A DNA stretch of 64,000 bases from Brachypterus glaber (Eukaryota; Arthropoda; Insecta; Coleoptera; Kateretidae), in contig OY294050.1 in the NCBI GenBank assembly GCA_958510825.1, positions 8,905,340-8,969,339 on the forward strand, written 5' to 3'. The notes beneath the pieces are model-generated. The model made no database searches. It saw only the letters and a list, made by a program, of their open reading frames with translations, and was not told the DNA's origin. The translations under genes and the position numbers were made by a program. Of this stretch, positions 1 through 12,800 are shown piece by piece. Numbering within the stretch: the stretch's first letter is position 1; each line of letters starts with the position of its first letter.

Positions 1-600
1 CATAACCCTTTGCCTAGGAATGCTACGAAACCTTCAAACAACTGGCAGAAACAAACAAGGTTTCCTTAATGTGGGTGCCAGGATACGACGGTGTTGAAGG
101 CAATGAGGCCACAGACTCTCTCTCGAAAGAAAGAGTATGCACTTAATTTACTGGCCCTGAACCTTTCTGTGGATTTAACAAAAGCCATCAGGTAGAGGCA
201 ATTAAAGAATGGGAAACCAAAATCAAAACTCGTATTGGAAAGACCAAAACTTAAGACAGGCTAAAATATTCATAAAATATGAACCTGAACGAACAAGAAA
301 GATACTCGATCTCAGCAATCTGGAACTAAAGACCTATACAGGACTGTGAACCTGACACTGCCCTTTAAGATATCATCTTAAAAAAATGGGCATGTCTTAA
401 ATCGACACCTGCCGTTCATGCTCAGAATCACCAGAAACGGCCGAACACATCATTTGCTTTTGCGAAGCCACTGTTCGCAAAAGGCTAAAATATCTCAAAC
501 AGGTATTCCCGAGATCTGCAGATATATCCCAAGTGGCCCCAAAAAACTCTTGAGCTTCTTTGGAAGCCTGAAGTTTTATGTGGACTAAATTACATAGGCG
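1..600 (+). pseudogene. Non-LTR retrotransposon 3' remnant (RNase H and C-terminal tail)
   Basis: Decayed 3' end of a non-LTR (LINE-type) retrotransposon polyprotein. Positions 21-140 read in frame as a ribonuclease H segment with the motif WVPGYDGVEGNEATD, which keeps the catalytic Asp of the usual GNExAD block. Downstream comes the block GPEPFCGF, then, after a frame change, SPETAEHIICFCEA (about 428-470), the typical cysteine/histidine tail of insect elements with RNase H. In-frame stops occur near 145, 255 and 550, and at least one frameshift lies between about 245 and 428, so nothing is functional. The reverse transcriptase would lie left of the window. Clade (R1, I or jockey-like) cannot be settled. 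It lies just downstream of the 3' end of rdgC on the opposite strand. Confidence 0.8.
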
Positions 601-694
601 TAACTAGGGGGAGGCTTTTTCAAGGGGGATTTGCCCCTCCCCCAAATTTTTTCAAAAAAAATATTAAATTTTAAAAAATTTGAAGGTCATTGTG

Positions 695-700
695 TTTATT
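695..700 (-). terminator. AATAAA hexamer just after the rdgC stop
   Basis: The only obvious poly(A) hexamer next to the stop codon, a few bases downstream. If used, the 3' UTR would be tiny. It may be chance in AT-rich DNA. Confidence 0.3.
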
Positions 701-705
701 TCTAC

Positions 706-887
706 TTACCGACTGAGCGGATCAACCATCCTGAAAGATTCCAGAAATTCATTCAGATCTACAAACCCATCTTTATTTAAATCCATCATTTTACATATTT
801 CCTCTAGTTGTTCATGAGTCATCGGACTAGGCATATGCTTTTTAATTAAGTTGCAGGCATCAGAAAACTCATCCAAACTTATGTATC
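706..887 (-). CDS. rdgC: rdgC last coding exon 14 (two EF-hands, stop)
   Basis: Encodes residues 633-691 and a TAA stop at 706-708. It completes DKDKSGYISLDE and carries the second canonical loop [12 protein letters not shown], ending FRMVDPLSR. The stop is embedded in a good donor (CG|gtaagt at 704-709), so splicing to a further exon left of the window is possible. Confidence 0.88.
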
Positions 888-3800
888 CTAGAAGTAAAAT
901 AAATTTTGCAAAGCTTAGAAAGTAACTCCTAGTGTATTAATGTTAAAGATTTCTTTACCTGACTTATCCTTATCAATTATATGGAATATGGCTTCCAAGC
1001 TTTTCTTATTCCTGTAGAGTGTTTCCACCACGGTTGAAGCTCCTTGTACAGACTAAAATTAGAAAAGAATTGAAAATTTACCTATTTATAAGCAACGAGT
1101 ATAAATAAATAACTAAGTAAATTCTACTTGATTAGATTTTAATCTTATATACCTATATAGGCTTAAAAGCCTATATCGACTTTTTTTGATAACTACAAAG
1201 AAACATAAATCAGAGCATGCCTTGTTTTCTTGGTGTATAAGTAGATAAATTTTTTGCGTGTGACAAGATTGGAACTTGTTTTTATTACAATCTGACATCA
1301 CTGTGTCCAAAAAAAGTCAAATAACTAATGTTGAGAGATAAGCTGCTCGCTCTTTCCTTGCTATGTCTTAAGTACTACTGAATTTTAAATAGGAATAGGG
1401 TTTTTTCTTTTACGTCTTTTTAATCAACTTACGTTAATCCTCTTGTTGCGAACATCAAACGTAGTGGCGTACTTAACTTTATTTGTTTCTGGATCAATTG
1501 TCACCAATTTTTCTTTCATCATACGCCATGGAATGCTCAAGCCAGTCACATTTAACATACATTCACACCATTGAGTGACACTAATAAATCCTGAAAAAAA
1601 TATAAAAACATCTTTTTAAAAAATGGCTGTGAGCGATATCTATATTTTTTTCAAAAATTCTGAAAAAATTCAGGGATGATACTCTTAACCCAATGAACAA
1701 ATTTAAGGGGTGAGACCTCCAAAATTTTCAATTTGAAAATTTGGTAGGTCACCCTAATACATATATGTATACTATAGTGTAGTATTATTACTATTCACAG
1801 TGGGTAGATAGATAGATAGATAGATAGATAGATTTATTGTCATACATAGAGGTATTTAATACCTGTTTAATTTAACATAGAGTGCGTGTCAAAAGTCCGC
1901 TCCGCTTCGTTTTAGGTAGTTACCTGTATTTTTTGTGTCAAACTCAGCAAACGCTGCCTCCAACTTTTCTTTATTAACCATAATTTGACTTTGAAGTTCC
2001 CTGATGGCCCCTGCCTCCACAATGCTCATGCGCTGATGAAACGTCAGTTTCCTTTTACTGGAATTAGCCATATACTGCACGTAATGTGTCTCTAAGTTTG
2101 GTCCCACTAATTTTAGGTAGGCTCCATTGTTGGATCCTACTTCGTAGTAACTTGATGCGGAGAATATCGTAACTACCTAAAAAATAATGAAAAGTAACTC
2201 ATTAAAATTGAATCAGGGAAAGATTCCACTCGATAATATAATATATTTGACTTTGAAAATTAGTAATTTTACGTAATTTCAATCATAAAAAACTCCTTAA
2301 ATCAAAAAATTAAAAAAGGACGACGTTAGAGACTCAAATCATAAAATAATAAAAACCATCTTAATATATTTAATAATAACTACGGATCAAAATGTGGTCT
2401 GCAATGGCGAAATATATAACATACACATGTAATTTTTTTTATTCGAATGGAATGAAATGTATACACAAACATCGTGTGTATCCTTTTCTTAACAAGGTTT
2501 GATTTAATTAATTTGGACTTGGTATACCAACTTTATAAAGTTAAAATTTCCATTCCTTAATTAAGTTAAAATATTCCAAAGTACAAGTTGTTTTGTTAGG
2601 CCAGTTAAACAACAAGCCTAACTGAAACTAATTATAATTACTTTGGCAAACTTTATAGTCATTTAAGTCTCAAATCTTCGTCAAAGGAAACTTATAATTT
2701 TTAGGTTATAAAGATTTAAGTTTTATTAGAAACGTGCCGTGAACCCGATAATCCGAGTTCGATTATTTTAAATATTCCATATACACTTTGATTTTCTGAA
2801 AATTTTCATTTTTTAGGTAATTTAACTAATGCACATATTTTTTATTTTCATTTGTTCTCGAGATATTTTCAATCAAAGTGAGCAAGTTGTCTTCTTTTAA
2901 TCAAGCCTAAGCCATTATAACCTACTGACTATTAAAAAACAATAATAACAAAGAATGTCCCTTGGAATATCCTCGGTAAATACCGAGTTAAATAGATAAT
3001 TAAAATTCGCCCTAACTTGGAGCCTCATGGCGTCGGAGCAATCTTATTTAATTTATTTAAATTGGTATAAATACATTGTGTTTTATTGTGTTTTTGGCAC
3101 TTAAAACCATTTTACTGCTACTTTATAATAAAACAGTTTTAATGAATGAAGCTTATTTTAAATTGTTTTAATTTTTTAAAGCAGACTGATCAAAAGAAGA
3201 TAATTCACTTACATACACTTAAAGAAAACTGATATTTTTGATCAGCTTCACCCCAGATTACGGTACTTACCATATTATCATGTGTAACCTCATATCCCTC
3301 TGCTTTACATTCATGAGAACGGACAAGATAATGTAATTTGTTATTTTCTAAAAATTTTTTAGTAACATCTGGTCCAAAATATGTACCAGCTCCACGTAAC
3401 TTATTTGGTATACAACCATTTCCGGTTTGAGGATCTGACCACAGTATGTCAAATATCTGAAAGTAAAAATATTGAATTATTTAAGAAGTAAATAATACCT
3501 CCAACTTTACTGCTTGTTGTTTTGCTAAACTACAATTTTAGTTTTGCTTTCCCATTTTGACAATTTTCAAAATTTTGGGAAAGCCTTGTAATCAGGCAAA
3601 AATTTTCAATTTTTTTTCGTATTTTTGCGTTTTATGACGTTCTATGTAGATATATATCAATGTCGAGCAAAAAAAAATTGTCGCTCGGTTGATCTGTCGA
3701 TTGGTCAACATATATGTGGAGGGAGTAACGGCAAGAAATTTTATATGAAATCCTGTCATAGGATCTCATATTTAATATTGCCTTATCTAAAATTAACCTA

Positions 3801-6800
3801 CTCCGCCTCCAGAATTATGGGTTAATTTTCTATGAAATCCTGTCATAGGATTTCATATTTAATATTACCCTCTCTAAAATTAACCCGCTCCGCCTCCAGT
3901 ATTGTGGGTTAATTTTTTCATGGGAAAAATCATAGTTTCCTCTTTCATACCATAAATAACTATTAATAGATATAATAGATATATAATGTTGAACACGTTA
4001 TCTAACGTCATATTTCTGACGTTATTTTAACGTCAGTAATATTACGTCCCTGGACTGTGACTTATACACTTTACTGGGACGACAGCAAGACGTCCTAATA
4101 TGACGTCATGTAGGTCAGTTAGTGCCCAATAATTCGTCAAAAATACGTCTTTTGGTTTCCTGGGTATAGGGATTTTAAGCACAAAAAATGAATAATCATC
4201 TGTAGATGAAACACCCGGTAGATGTATATTCCGTATACCCTTCAATAGGTGGTTTGCGTATATATTTTAGTACTTATTTATGTAGATACGAAAATTATTT
4301 GGTCTTATGCAAAGGAAATAAATTACATTATATGCTGTGACTGGTCTCCCTGCCCCGATATTTATACAAATATATATATAGTTATAGATATAACATACAA
4401 AATGGCGTGCTTTTAGGTGAAAAAAAATACAACAATATAAATACACATTTATACACGGTGTTCGCAGTCTTATGGCATATATTAAATTGGATCATTCTAC
4501 ATCAAAAAACATAAAAACTAGCATAGGAAAATAGGTCCGGAAAAGAACCTTAAGAGAGTTAAGATCCTATAAAAATGTATTAAAAATAAGGTTTTTAATT
4601 AATAACTCTGGTACCCTTTGAGATAGAGCGACGAGGGTTTGCATGTATACTAGTTTTAATAGGGGCAATTAGTTAATGTTAATTCAGTTTTTTGAATCTA
4701 TCCAAAGGCGTGTCTAGACGGACAAAATATGTGCAGCTTAACATATTAAACTTTTTTATGCATTTTTTTTTGGATTTTTAAATTCCTTGAGTAAAAATAC
4801 ATAAAATACGTCATATAGTGTAACACTGTAGGAGCAACCGTTTTCAAAATTTGACACCGTTGTGCCACCAAAAATTAAGGGCCGTAGCTTCCTTGGGGAT
4901 CACTTTCGGACCAAACTTTATACGATTTTTTTGTTGATATTTTTGGATGTAGAACCACCTCTTAAATTTTGGCATTCCAGTTACTGATCACCCTGTATTT
5001 TGTAAAATTCTGATGAATGCAAACATCATTTGTGACGTCATACCTATTTAGCTGGGATTCATATGAATCCCGGAGCCGGAAGGCTAGCCACAGCGTAAAT
5101 GTTATCAATTTTAAAGGACGGAAGATTTAAATTCAGTTTAAATTTGATGTGAGGAAACTAGATTTGCTATTAAATCTTGAAGGGAATAATAATGAAAAGT
5201 CGGAAAAGTCATTCAATTTATATTTACTACATATACCTACAGGGTTATTCTTTTAAAGGGTACACCCCCCGTAACTTCTGAACGGAATGAGATATAAACT
5301 TAAAATTTTTAATCTGTATATCACACAAAAAAAAACTATCATTTGCCATATTTTTCAATTTTTTATTCGGTAAGGCAACGCCAGGGGGGCAGTGGGGGAC
5401 AATATTTTAAATGGCACTCTAGGTCTTGTGATACGTCATTTTAAAGAGCTTATTATTAAATTCTCTATTCAACCATGTAACTATTTATTTATTAATATTT
5501 TTTTCAAGATTTTTTTGTTTATTTAAAATTGATGAAATTTTCAATATTTAAAGAAAAAATTAATTTTGGAAATTTTGCACAAAAAGGTCAAAATAATAAA
5601 TACATGGTGTATTATCATTTTAAGACTAATTATTTATTATTTTCATGTAAAATTTCGAGAATTTTAAGGTTTTTAAAATGAGGTATCACAAAACCTAGTG
5701 TCCAATTTAAAATATTGTTTCCCACTGCCCCCCTGGCGGTGCCTTACCGAATAAAAAATTGAAGAACATGGCAAATTAAAGTTTTTGTTGTTTAATATAA
5801 TATATATTTTAAATTTGAAGTTTATATCTCATCCCGTTCTAAAGTTACGGAGGTGAACCATTTAAAAGAATAACCCTCTATACTACAGGGACTGGCATAA
5901 AATAAAAAAGGTTCAATAAGGACAAGTCTATAATGGAGCATTGGTCACGAAGCCAACGATATATTACTATCAAAGAACGATGCAAAAAACCATTACGGAC
6001 CATGGGTGACTCAAGGCATTGTTTGGGGGGGGGTCGCAGGACAAACATTTCCCAACCAAAGATTGGGAAATTACCTAGCACTAAAAGAAACTTTACTAAA
6101 AAAAGGCCTAACTTAACCTCCTGCGGGAGTGGGACCGTTGGGGAGTAGGGTCAATGGGGAGTGGGGATGTTAATAATAATAATTTATATAAGTAAATGAA
6201 TAAATAGTGCATAAAACAAAATTCATTTCAGTTAAAATATTTAAAATAATTTAAGTAAACAAAAACAGACGAAATAAAATAAATTATTATTATTATACAA
6301 AAATCACATATCGTTAAAATTAGTATATGGCTCTACTTTATTTTTAAAAGGTTTAATTTTTAATTGTTCCAGCCTTAGTGGGGGAATGTAGTAAAATTGT
6401 AAATGATTTTCGGATACGTAGTAGGGGTTTTCATAGAGTAGGGATGAAATAGAATATAGTAGAGAGTAGGATTTTTTTTTTTTAAATTGTCTTTACGAAC
6501 ACTTGACCAGAGGACACTAGATTGGTGGGTAGTAAACTAAACTTAACTACCCTGTAACAAAAGTCCTGCCAAATCTTATCAAAATCCTATGGGATGTTAA
6601 TAAAATGAAATGGGCTTGCTTGCATAGGGCTTGATAGGACCGAGAATGGTATTTTCGTAAGGTTGTAAAGGAATAGGAATTCCTATTAAAGTGACAAAAT
6701 CGCTACTAAAGTTAAAGAAAAATCATGAAAACCCATTGATTTGATCTTTCCTACAATTTCCTATATTTATGATGGGATTTTCGTAAGATTTCATGGGAAC

Positions 6801-9800
6801 GTTGTTACAGGGTAAACTATTGTCCATAATTGTTTGGCACAGTTCTCATCCTTTTCCGATCGAGGGCTGTTTTTGGCATTGTTCTTTGAATTATTTGAGA
6901 TACTTACTTGTTTCCATTCTATTTCATTCAAGTTTTCTGGGCAGTATACATATTCCTGTACAAAGAAATATCCTTGTAAAATTTAGAATCAATAGGTATA
7001 CCTACATAGTTTTTTAATTTATAGCGATTATAAAAATATAACCTGCCTTATTTAAATTTACTGTAAGTGATTAAAATTTTAATCTTTTTGATATGGATAT
7101 CTCTTAAGATAAACATTTATATCAACTCTTGAATGAAATAATAATGAAAAGTCATTCAATTTATTTTTCCTACAAACTAAAAAAATCAAACATTCAAATT
7201 CAAATCAAATTATATTAATGCTACAATAGGGTGGTCAAAAAAAAATATTTACTTAATCTTTTCTATTTGTCGTGGTTAGAACGTGCTTAGAGTAAAAATT
7301 TATATAGACAACCCCAAGTGGTACTTCTAGGGCCCTAAAAACCCTAAAATCATCCAAATATATACCAAATTCCTATAAAACCAGCCGTAATATTTGTAAT
7401 TTTATAAAATTTAAAAGCCTTGATATTTATATTTTTTCTTTTTGAGTATGAAAATAAGCCTGCAAAATCTTATTCTGATTTAAAGTTTGTAATTCGTACC
7501 AACAAAAAATATAGATAACAAGGCTTTTAAATTCTATAAAATTACAAACACTAGAGCTGCTTTTATACGAATTTTATCGATATTTGCTTGATTTCAAAGT
7601 TTTTAGGGCCCTAAAAGTACACATTAGGGTTTTCTATATAAATTTTTAATCTAAGGGCGTTCCCACCACAACACTTAGATAACATAAGGGAACGTTCAAG
7701 TATTACGTAACGCTCCTAGGGGGTGGGGGTAATTTTGGACTGTTACGCCCATGTTAATGGTATAGGGAAATAGCGTTACAGGGGGGTCCAAAATGATCAA
7801 AATTTGCGTTACGTAATACTTAAACGTTCCCTAAAGTATTTTTTTTACCACCATGATGCTACAATACAGGGTGTATTTGAAATAGCGTAGGAAATTTTAA
7901 CAGGTGATTCTACATGATAAAATATGACAAAAAGTTCCTATAAACATATGTTTAAAAATGCGTCATAAGGAAGCTACGCCCCTTTGAAATTGGCTAAAAA
8001 AATCGGTTTTTATTTAATAACTCAGGAACCCTTTGAGATATATTAACGAGGTTTTGCACGTGAATTAATCCTAATAAGGCCCATCTTTGTATGTCATTTT
8101 CACGTACTTATTTAAACCAGGGGTGTGCGAAACGGGGGGGGGCTTATCAGTTTTTTGTCCCAAACTTTTTTCTGTGTCACTTTTTTGCAATTTTATTTTT
8201 GAAATATAATTCCTCAGGTCAAAATACATAAAAAAGGTACTCTTGTTGTAATACTGTAGGATTAACCGTTTTCGAGAAAAGTTCATTTGAAAGTGAAATA
8301 TCACGGTTCGAGGACGAAAAATTAAATACTAAAATGTCGAAAACCAAAATTTTAATGATGCAATGTTATTCTACATCAAAAACTAAGGAAAAAAGTTTCC
8401 ATACATGTAGGTCGAAAAAACGCTTTTAAAGCTACCATAGCCCTTTAAAAATGGTGCATATTTAGGAGACCATAGCTCCATTAGGATTGATTTTTGGAAG
8501 TACCTGTATATGAAGTTTTTTTCTTAGTTTTTAATGTATATTCGCCCTGCATCATTAAAATTTTGGTTTTCAACATTTTAGTATTTAATTTTTCGTCCTC
8601 GAACCGTGGAATTGCACCTTCAAATTAATTTTTCTCGAAAACGGTTAATCCTACAGTATTACAACAAGAGTACCTTTTTTATGTATTTTGACCTGAGGAA
8701 TCATATTTCAAAAATAAAATTGCAAAAAAGTTACACAGAAAAAAGTTTTGGACAAAAAACTGATAAGCCCCCCCCGTTTCGCACACCCCTGGTTGAAATA
8801 AGTACATGAAAATAACATATAAAAACGGGCCTTGGTAGGATTAGTTGACGTGCAAAACCTCGTTGATATATCTCAAAGGGTTCCTGAGTTATTAAATAAA
8901 AACCGATTTTTTTAGCCACTTTCAGAGGGGCGTAGCTCCCTTATGACGCATTTTTAGACATATGTTTATAGGAACTTTTTGTCATATTTTATGATGTAGA
9001 ATCATCTGTTAAAATTTCCGACGCTATTTCAAATACACCGTGTATGGTAATTATTATGCTCATAAATGAATTTGTTGCATGCATATCAAGGTTTTGTTCT
9101 CAAATGATTTTTACTTTTTTGGGTAAATGTTGCTTGCTCAATCCAAATTTAAGTAATCCAAACTTGGATCCAAATCAATAATAAATCTAGGAGAAGAAGA
9201 TATAGCAGATAAGTATTTTAGAGGCAATACGCTACCAGCGCATCTATAAATAAATGCGCCTGATAAGAACTTTAAATTTATTTTATGTTTTAGATTTTTA
9301 TTCACATAAGTTATCAGTGAGGCCAAATTAATAATAAATTAAATCTACCATTAGGGCGAACCTTATATTTTTTTATTACCTTAAAATTTTTATTTAGGTA
9401 TAACTAATTCTAAAAATATGAAAGTGATCAAACTCCTCTAAAGTTCGTAAATTACCCATACATCGTAAAAAATCGTTGAAAACTGTCTTTAATTTTTGTA
9501 TAAGTGAAAAATTTAAAGTGCTTGAAATCTTATTTTTTTACTTTTAAGCATACAAAATGTTGTGCCAAATTTTAGAAAGATCAAAAGATTCTAACCCGTG
9601 CCGAAAAGCGGCCAAATTTGCCCCTAACACTAAAATTTACGAATTTTAGTTTTTTTTTTTAATATATGAATAGAATATAAAAATGACTAATATTTTGTCA
9701 AATTTTTAACATTTTTTTTTTTTTGAAAAATAAAAACAGGCCACCAGTTTTACCAAAAACTCATGAATTTTGTACAGTAATTACTAGTAAATATAAGGAA

Positions 9801-12800
9801 AATAACCCATAAAAGAATGGGCTGAAGTTTTCATATTTTTTTGTTTTATGCCATATTTTCGTTAATTTTGGCAAAATAAAAAAAAAAAATCGGCAATATT
9901 TATCTCGCCATTTTGAATTTTAAGTTTTTGGGATTAACAAGAAAAACCTTTATAGCAAATTTCAGCCAAATATGACATTTTTTTTTCAAACGTCAATATT
10001 GTTTTCCTAATCAGCGGAGCAAAAAATGGCACTATTAAAAAAAACAGAATTTTTTCACTTTTTTTTCTAGGGCCACAGTACTGCGGTCGACCGCGGTCTT
10101 ATGGAATAGTAGTTTCAGAATCAGATCTCCATATAAGTAAATTGCCAAATAAATAATAATAAATTTACAAAAAGTAAAATGTATTTTTTTGCGTCTCTAA
10201 TAGACTCTTGGTGACAATTTCATGCTATCTATATTTAAAATATTGCTTATACTTACTTGCTTCCATTCTACTTTGTCAATAACTTCGGCACCTTGAGGCG
10301 AATTTTCTGGTAATGGAGGCCTTAATAGTGATACATACTAAAACATAATATTATCATCAGTAGTCGGCATAAACTCAGTTATAACTCATCAACGTTGAAA
10401 ATACACACAGAAACATAGGCTTACGGAATAATTTTGCCGAATTATGAGGGAAATTTTTATAAAAGTCACTAAATCGAAACATTTGACGACTAATTTGTTA
10501 CACACAACAATATTTAATAAAGAAAAAACCGATATTCGATTTTTATCTTTTTATAATACGAAAGTTTTTAATTTTTATTTATCGATAACTTTTTTCCCAC
10601 CTTACTGGTTTAAATGAAATTATTAAAAAACAAGATAAAAAGAAATAAAAATGTAAATATTTAAAATCTCGCGTCAACGCTAGAGTCAACGCGGCGCCTA
10701 TGCGAGTACTGGAAATTCGCCGAGTGCTGATTACCATAAATAAAAGTCTAGCTCAGCCCTATAGGGCAAAGAACATTTTTAAGGGAAACATGAGAATATA
10801 ACATTATTTTAATAAAATAAACTTGACTTTGCTTATTAACCTTATTAATTTACAAAAAATACAAAAAAAAATCAAAAATTATACGCACTTCGGCGCCAGA
10901 AACGGCGAAAGAGGTAGTTGATAACACTAGGCAACAAAACTTTTTTTGCCCTGATCTGAAAGCAAAGTTTTCTTACTCATTTAAGAGCGTAGAATCCGAT
11001 TTTTTTAGATTAAGTCCAGGAAATAATTACGGATTTTTTCAAAATCTTTAAAAAAATAGTAGGATTTTAAAAAATGTAAGGTATATTAAATAAAATACGA
11101 GTAATTCATATGCGAAGGACCTACTGTTACAGTAAGTATGCGAAAAAAAAAATTAAAAGCTTAAAATTAAAGTGCACAGTTTACTTAATTGCTCATTTGT
11201 GGCACAAATGTCAAGTTAGTGTAAAAATTTCATAGGACTTAATTTGTTGATTACAAAATTCTCTACAAAAATATATGTACATATATTTTTTTATTTGGCT
11301 TAAATTTTTTCGTAAAAAGTAAATAAATTAAAAAAGAAATTTAATTAAAGCGCAAAAAATAAAGAGGGCCAGTGTCCCTAAACTGTCTACCAATATCACT
11401 CTGTACGATGATTAGAAGATAGATTGATGGAATATTTAAAGGACGGCCCCTTAACAATTAAGAAGTAATAACCTAATATTAAAAAAATAAAATCGTATAA
11501 AAATGCAAAATTAATTTTTAATGATTTTTTTTTAATTAAAAATATTTTAAATTTCACGAATGAACGTAATTAATGTAAACGCATTTTTCTTAATTTTTTA
11601 TTCTTACCTTTCCTCGGTCCAAACTTTTAATTAAATCCAAATCCGTAGTGTCGGAAATTCCCCCATGAACAATTAATACTTTATTGTCCACAACTGTTCC
11701 CAGAGGTAAATATTTAAAAACACCGTCAATTAGTTTTAAAATCCTGTTTGAGTTCCTCTGAAACGAGAAAACAAAGAAATGTTTGTGTAAACTTGTCTGA
11801 TATAATTATAGTAACTTAAAATAAAAACTTTTCGCAAAAAAAAATTAACCGACTTTGGTCTCTAAAAAGTAAAAAAAATAAGCCGGTGCCAATTTTACCA
11901 CTCCCTAAATTAAATACTAACAATTATTATTGTTGTTAAATTGTTTGCTGCGAAATTGGCTCAGACTTATTTTTAATTTTTTACTTTTTAGAGACAGAAG
12001 TCGGTTAATTTTTTTTGCGAAAAGTTTTTATTTTTTACTTTTTAGAGACACAGAACTTGTAAATCTGTGAGGTCATTTAAGCTAAGTTATAGTTGTCCTT
12101 TCATCTCGGCAAGCTGCTGACGTCACAACGCACTATTAGTGCGTTGTGGCGTTATCATCTTAAAGATAAATTTCTAAAAAATAAATTTAGTAGTATTTTT
12201 ATTTCAGCGACCAAGAGTCCAACCAACCTTATTTAAACGAACTACTAAATAAAATCTTTGTAAAACTTTAAGCGTTAAGTAATAATCAAATAACGCCTTA
12301 TGGTATAATCACAAATTTTATAATTTTCTCTTGGTATTTTAATATTGCATGTCCACAGAATCAAGTTTAGCCGGTTTTAAGTGAAATTGCGTTAAAACGA
12401 TTAGATTTATCTTGATTATCCGGCTTACCCGGCATTATCCGAGCGTCAAATTAAAACGGGACCACCTCAGGAATGTCCTCTTTAAGTAGCAAAAGGTTTC
12501 ATCAAATTCGGTTCATCCGTCCAAAGTTATGCGGGAATAAACATAAAAAAAAACAAAGTCACACGTCGAATTGATAACCTCCTCCTCTTTTTGGAAGTCG
12601 GTTAAAAAATTAACCTGTGAGGCTGGAGACCGAGTCTTTAAATACATAATGTGTAAATTTGTGTACATTATAATTTACAGTATTTACAGTAGGATAATAA
12701 TCCTACTGTGCAACGTATTTTAAAGTTTTTGTTTATAAAGGCGGAAATGAGACAAGTTTCAGCAACGGTTTCCTAATATATTGTCCCTAATAAACCAAAA

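Larger units (their letters stand above)
888..1923 (-). other. Introns 11-13 of rdgC
   Basis: Introns 888-958, 1053-1432 and 1591-1923. Apart from a GATA microsatellite (1804-1833) and a small hairpin around 1705-1755 I see nothing in them. Confidence 0.8.
3457..10256 (-). other. Intron 9 of rdgC
   Basis: 6.8 kb holding the exon 9-like cassette (6908-6955) and several inverted-repeat elements listed separately. The stretch 9330-10070 contains a diverged repeat (around 9420-9640) also found at 54800-55030 and, inverted, near 55140-55270. Other parts are featureless. Confidence 0.7.

Noticed and set aside
8071..8919. Several 60-77-residue frames, repeated near 56121-56309
   Set aside because: Both strands of foldback arms give them; same sequence in copies of the element, no protein family resemblance.
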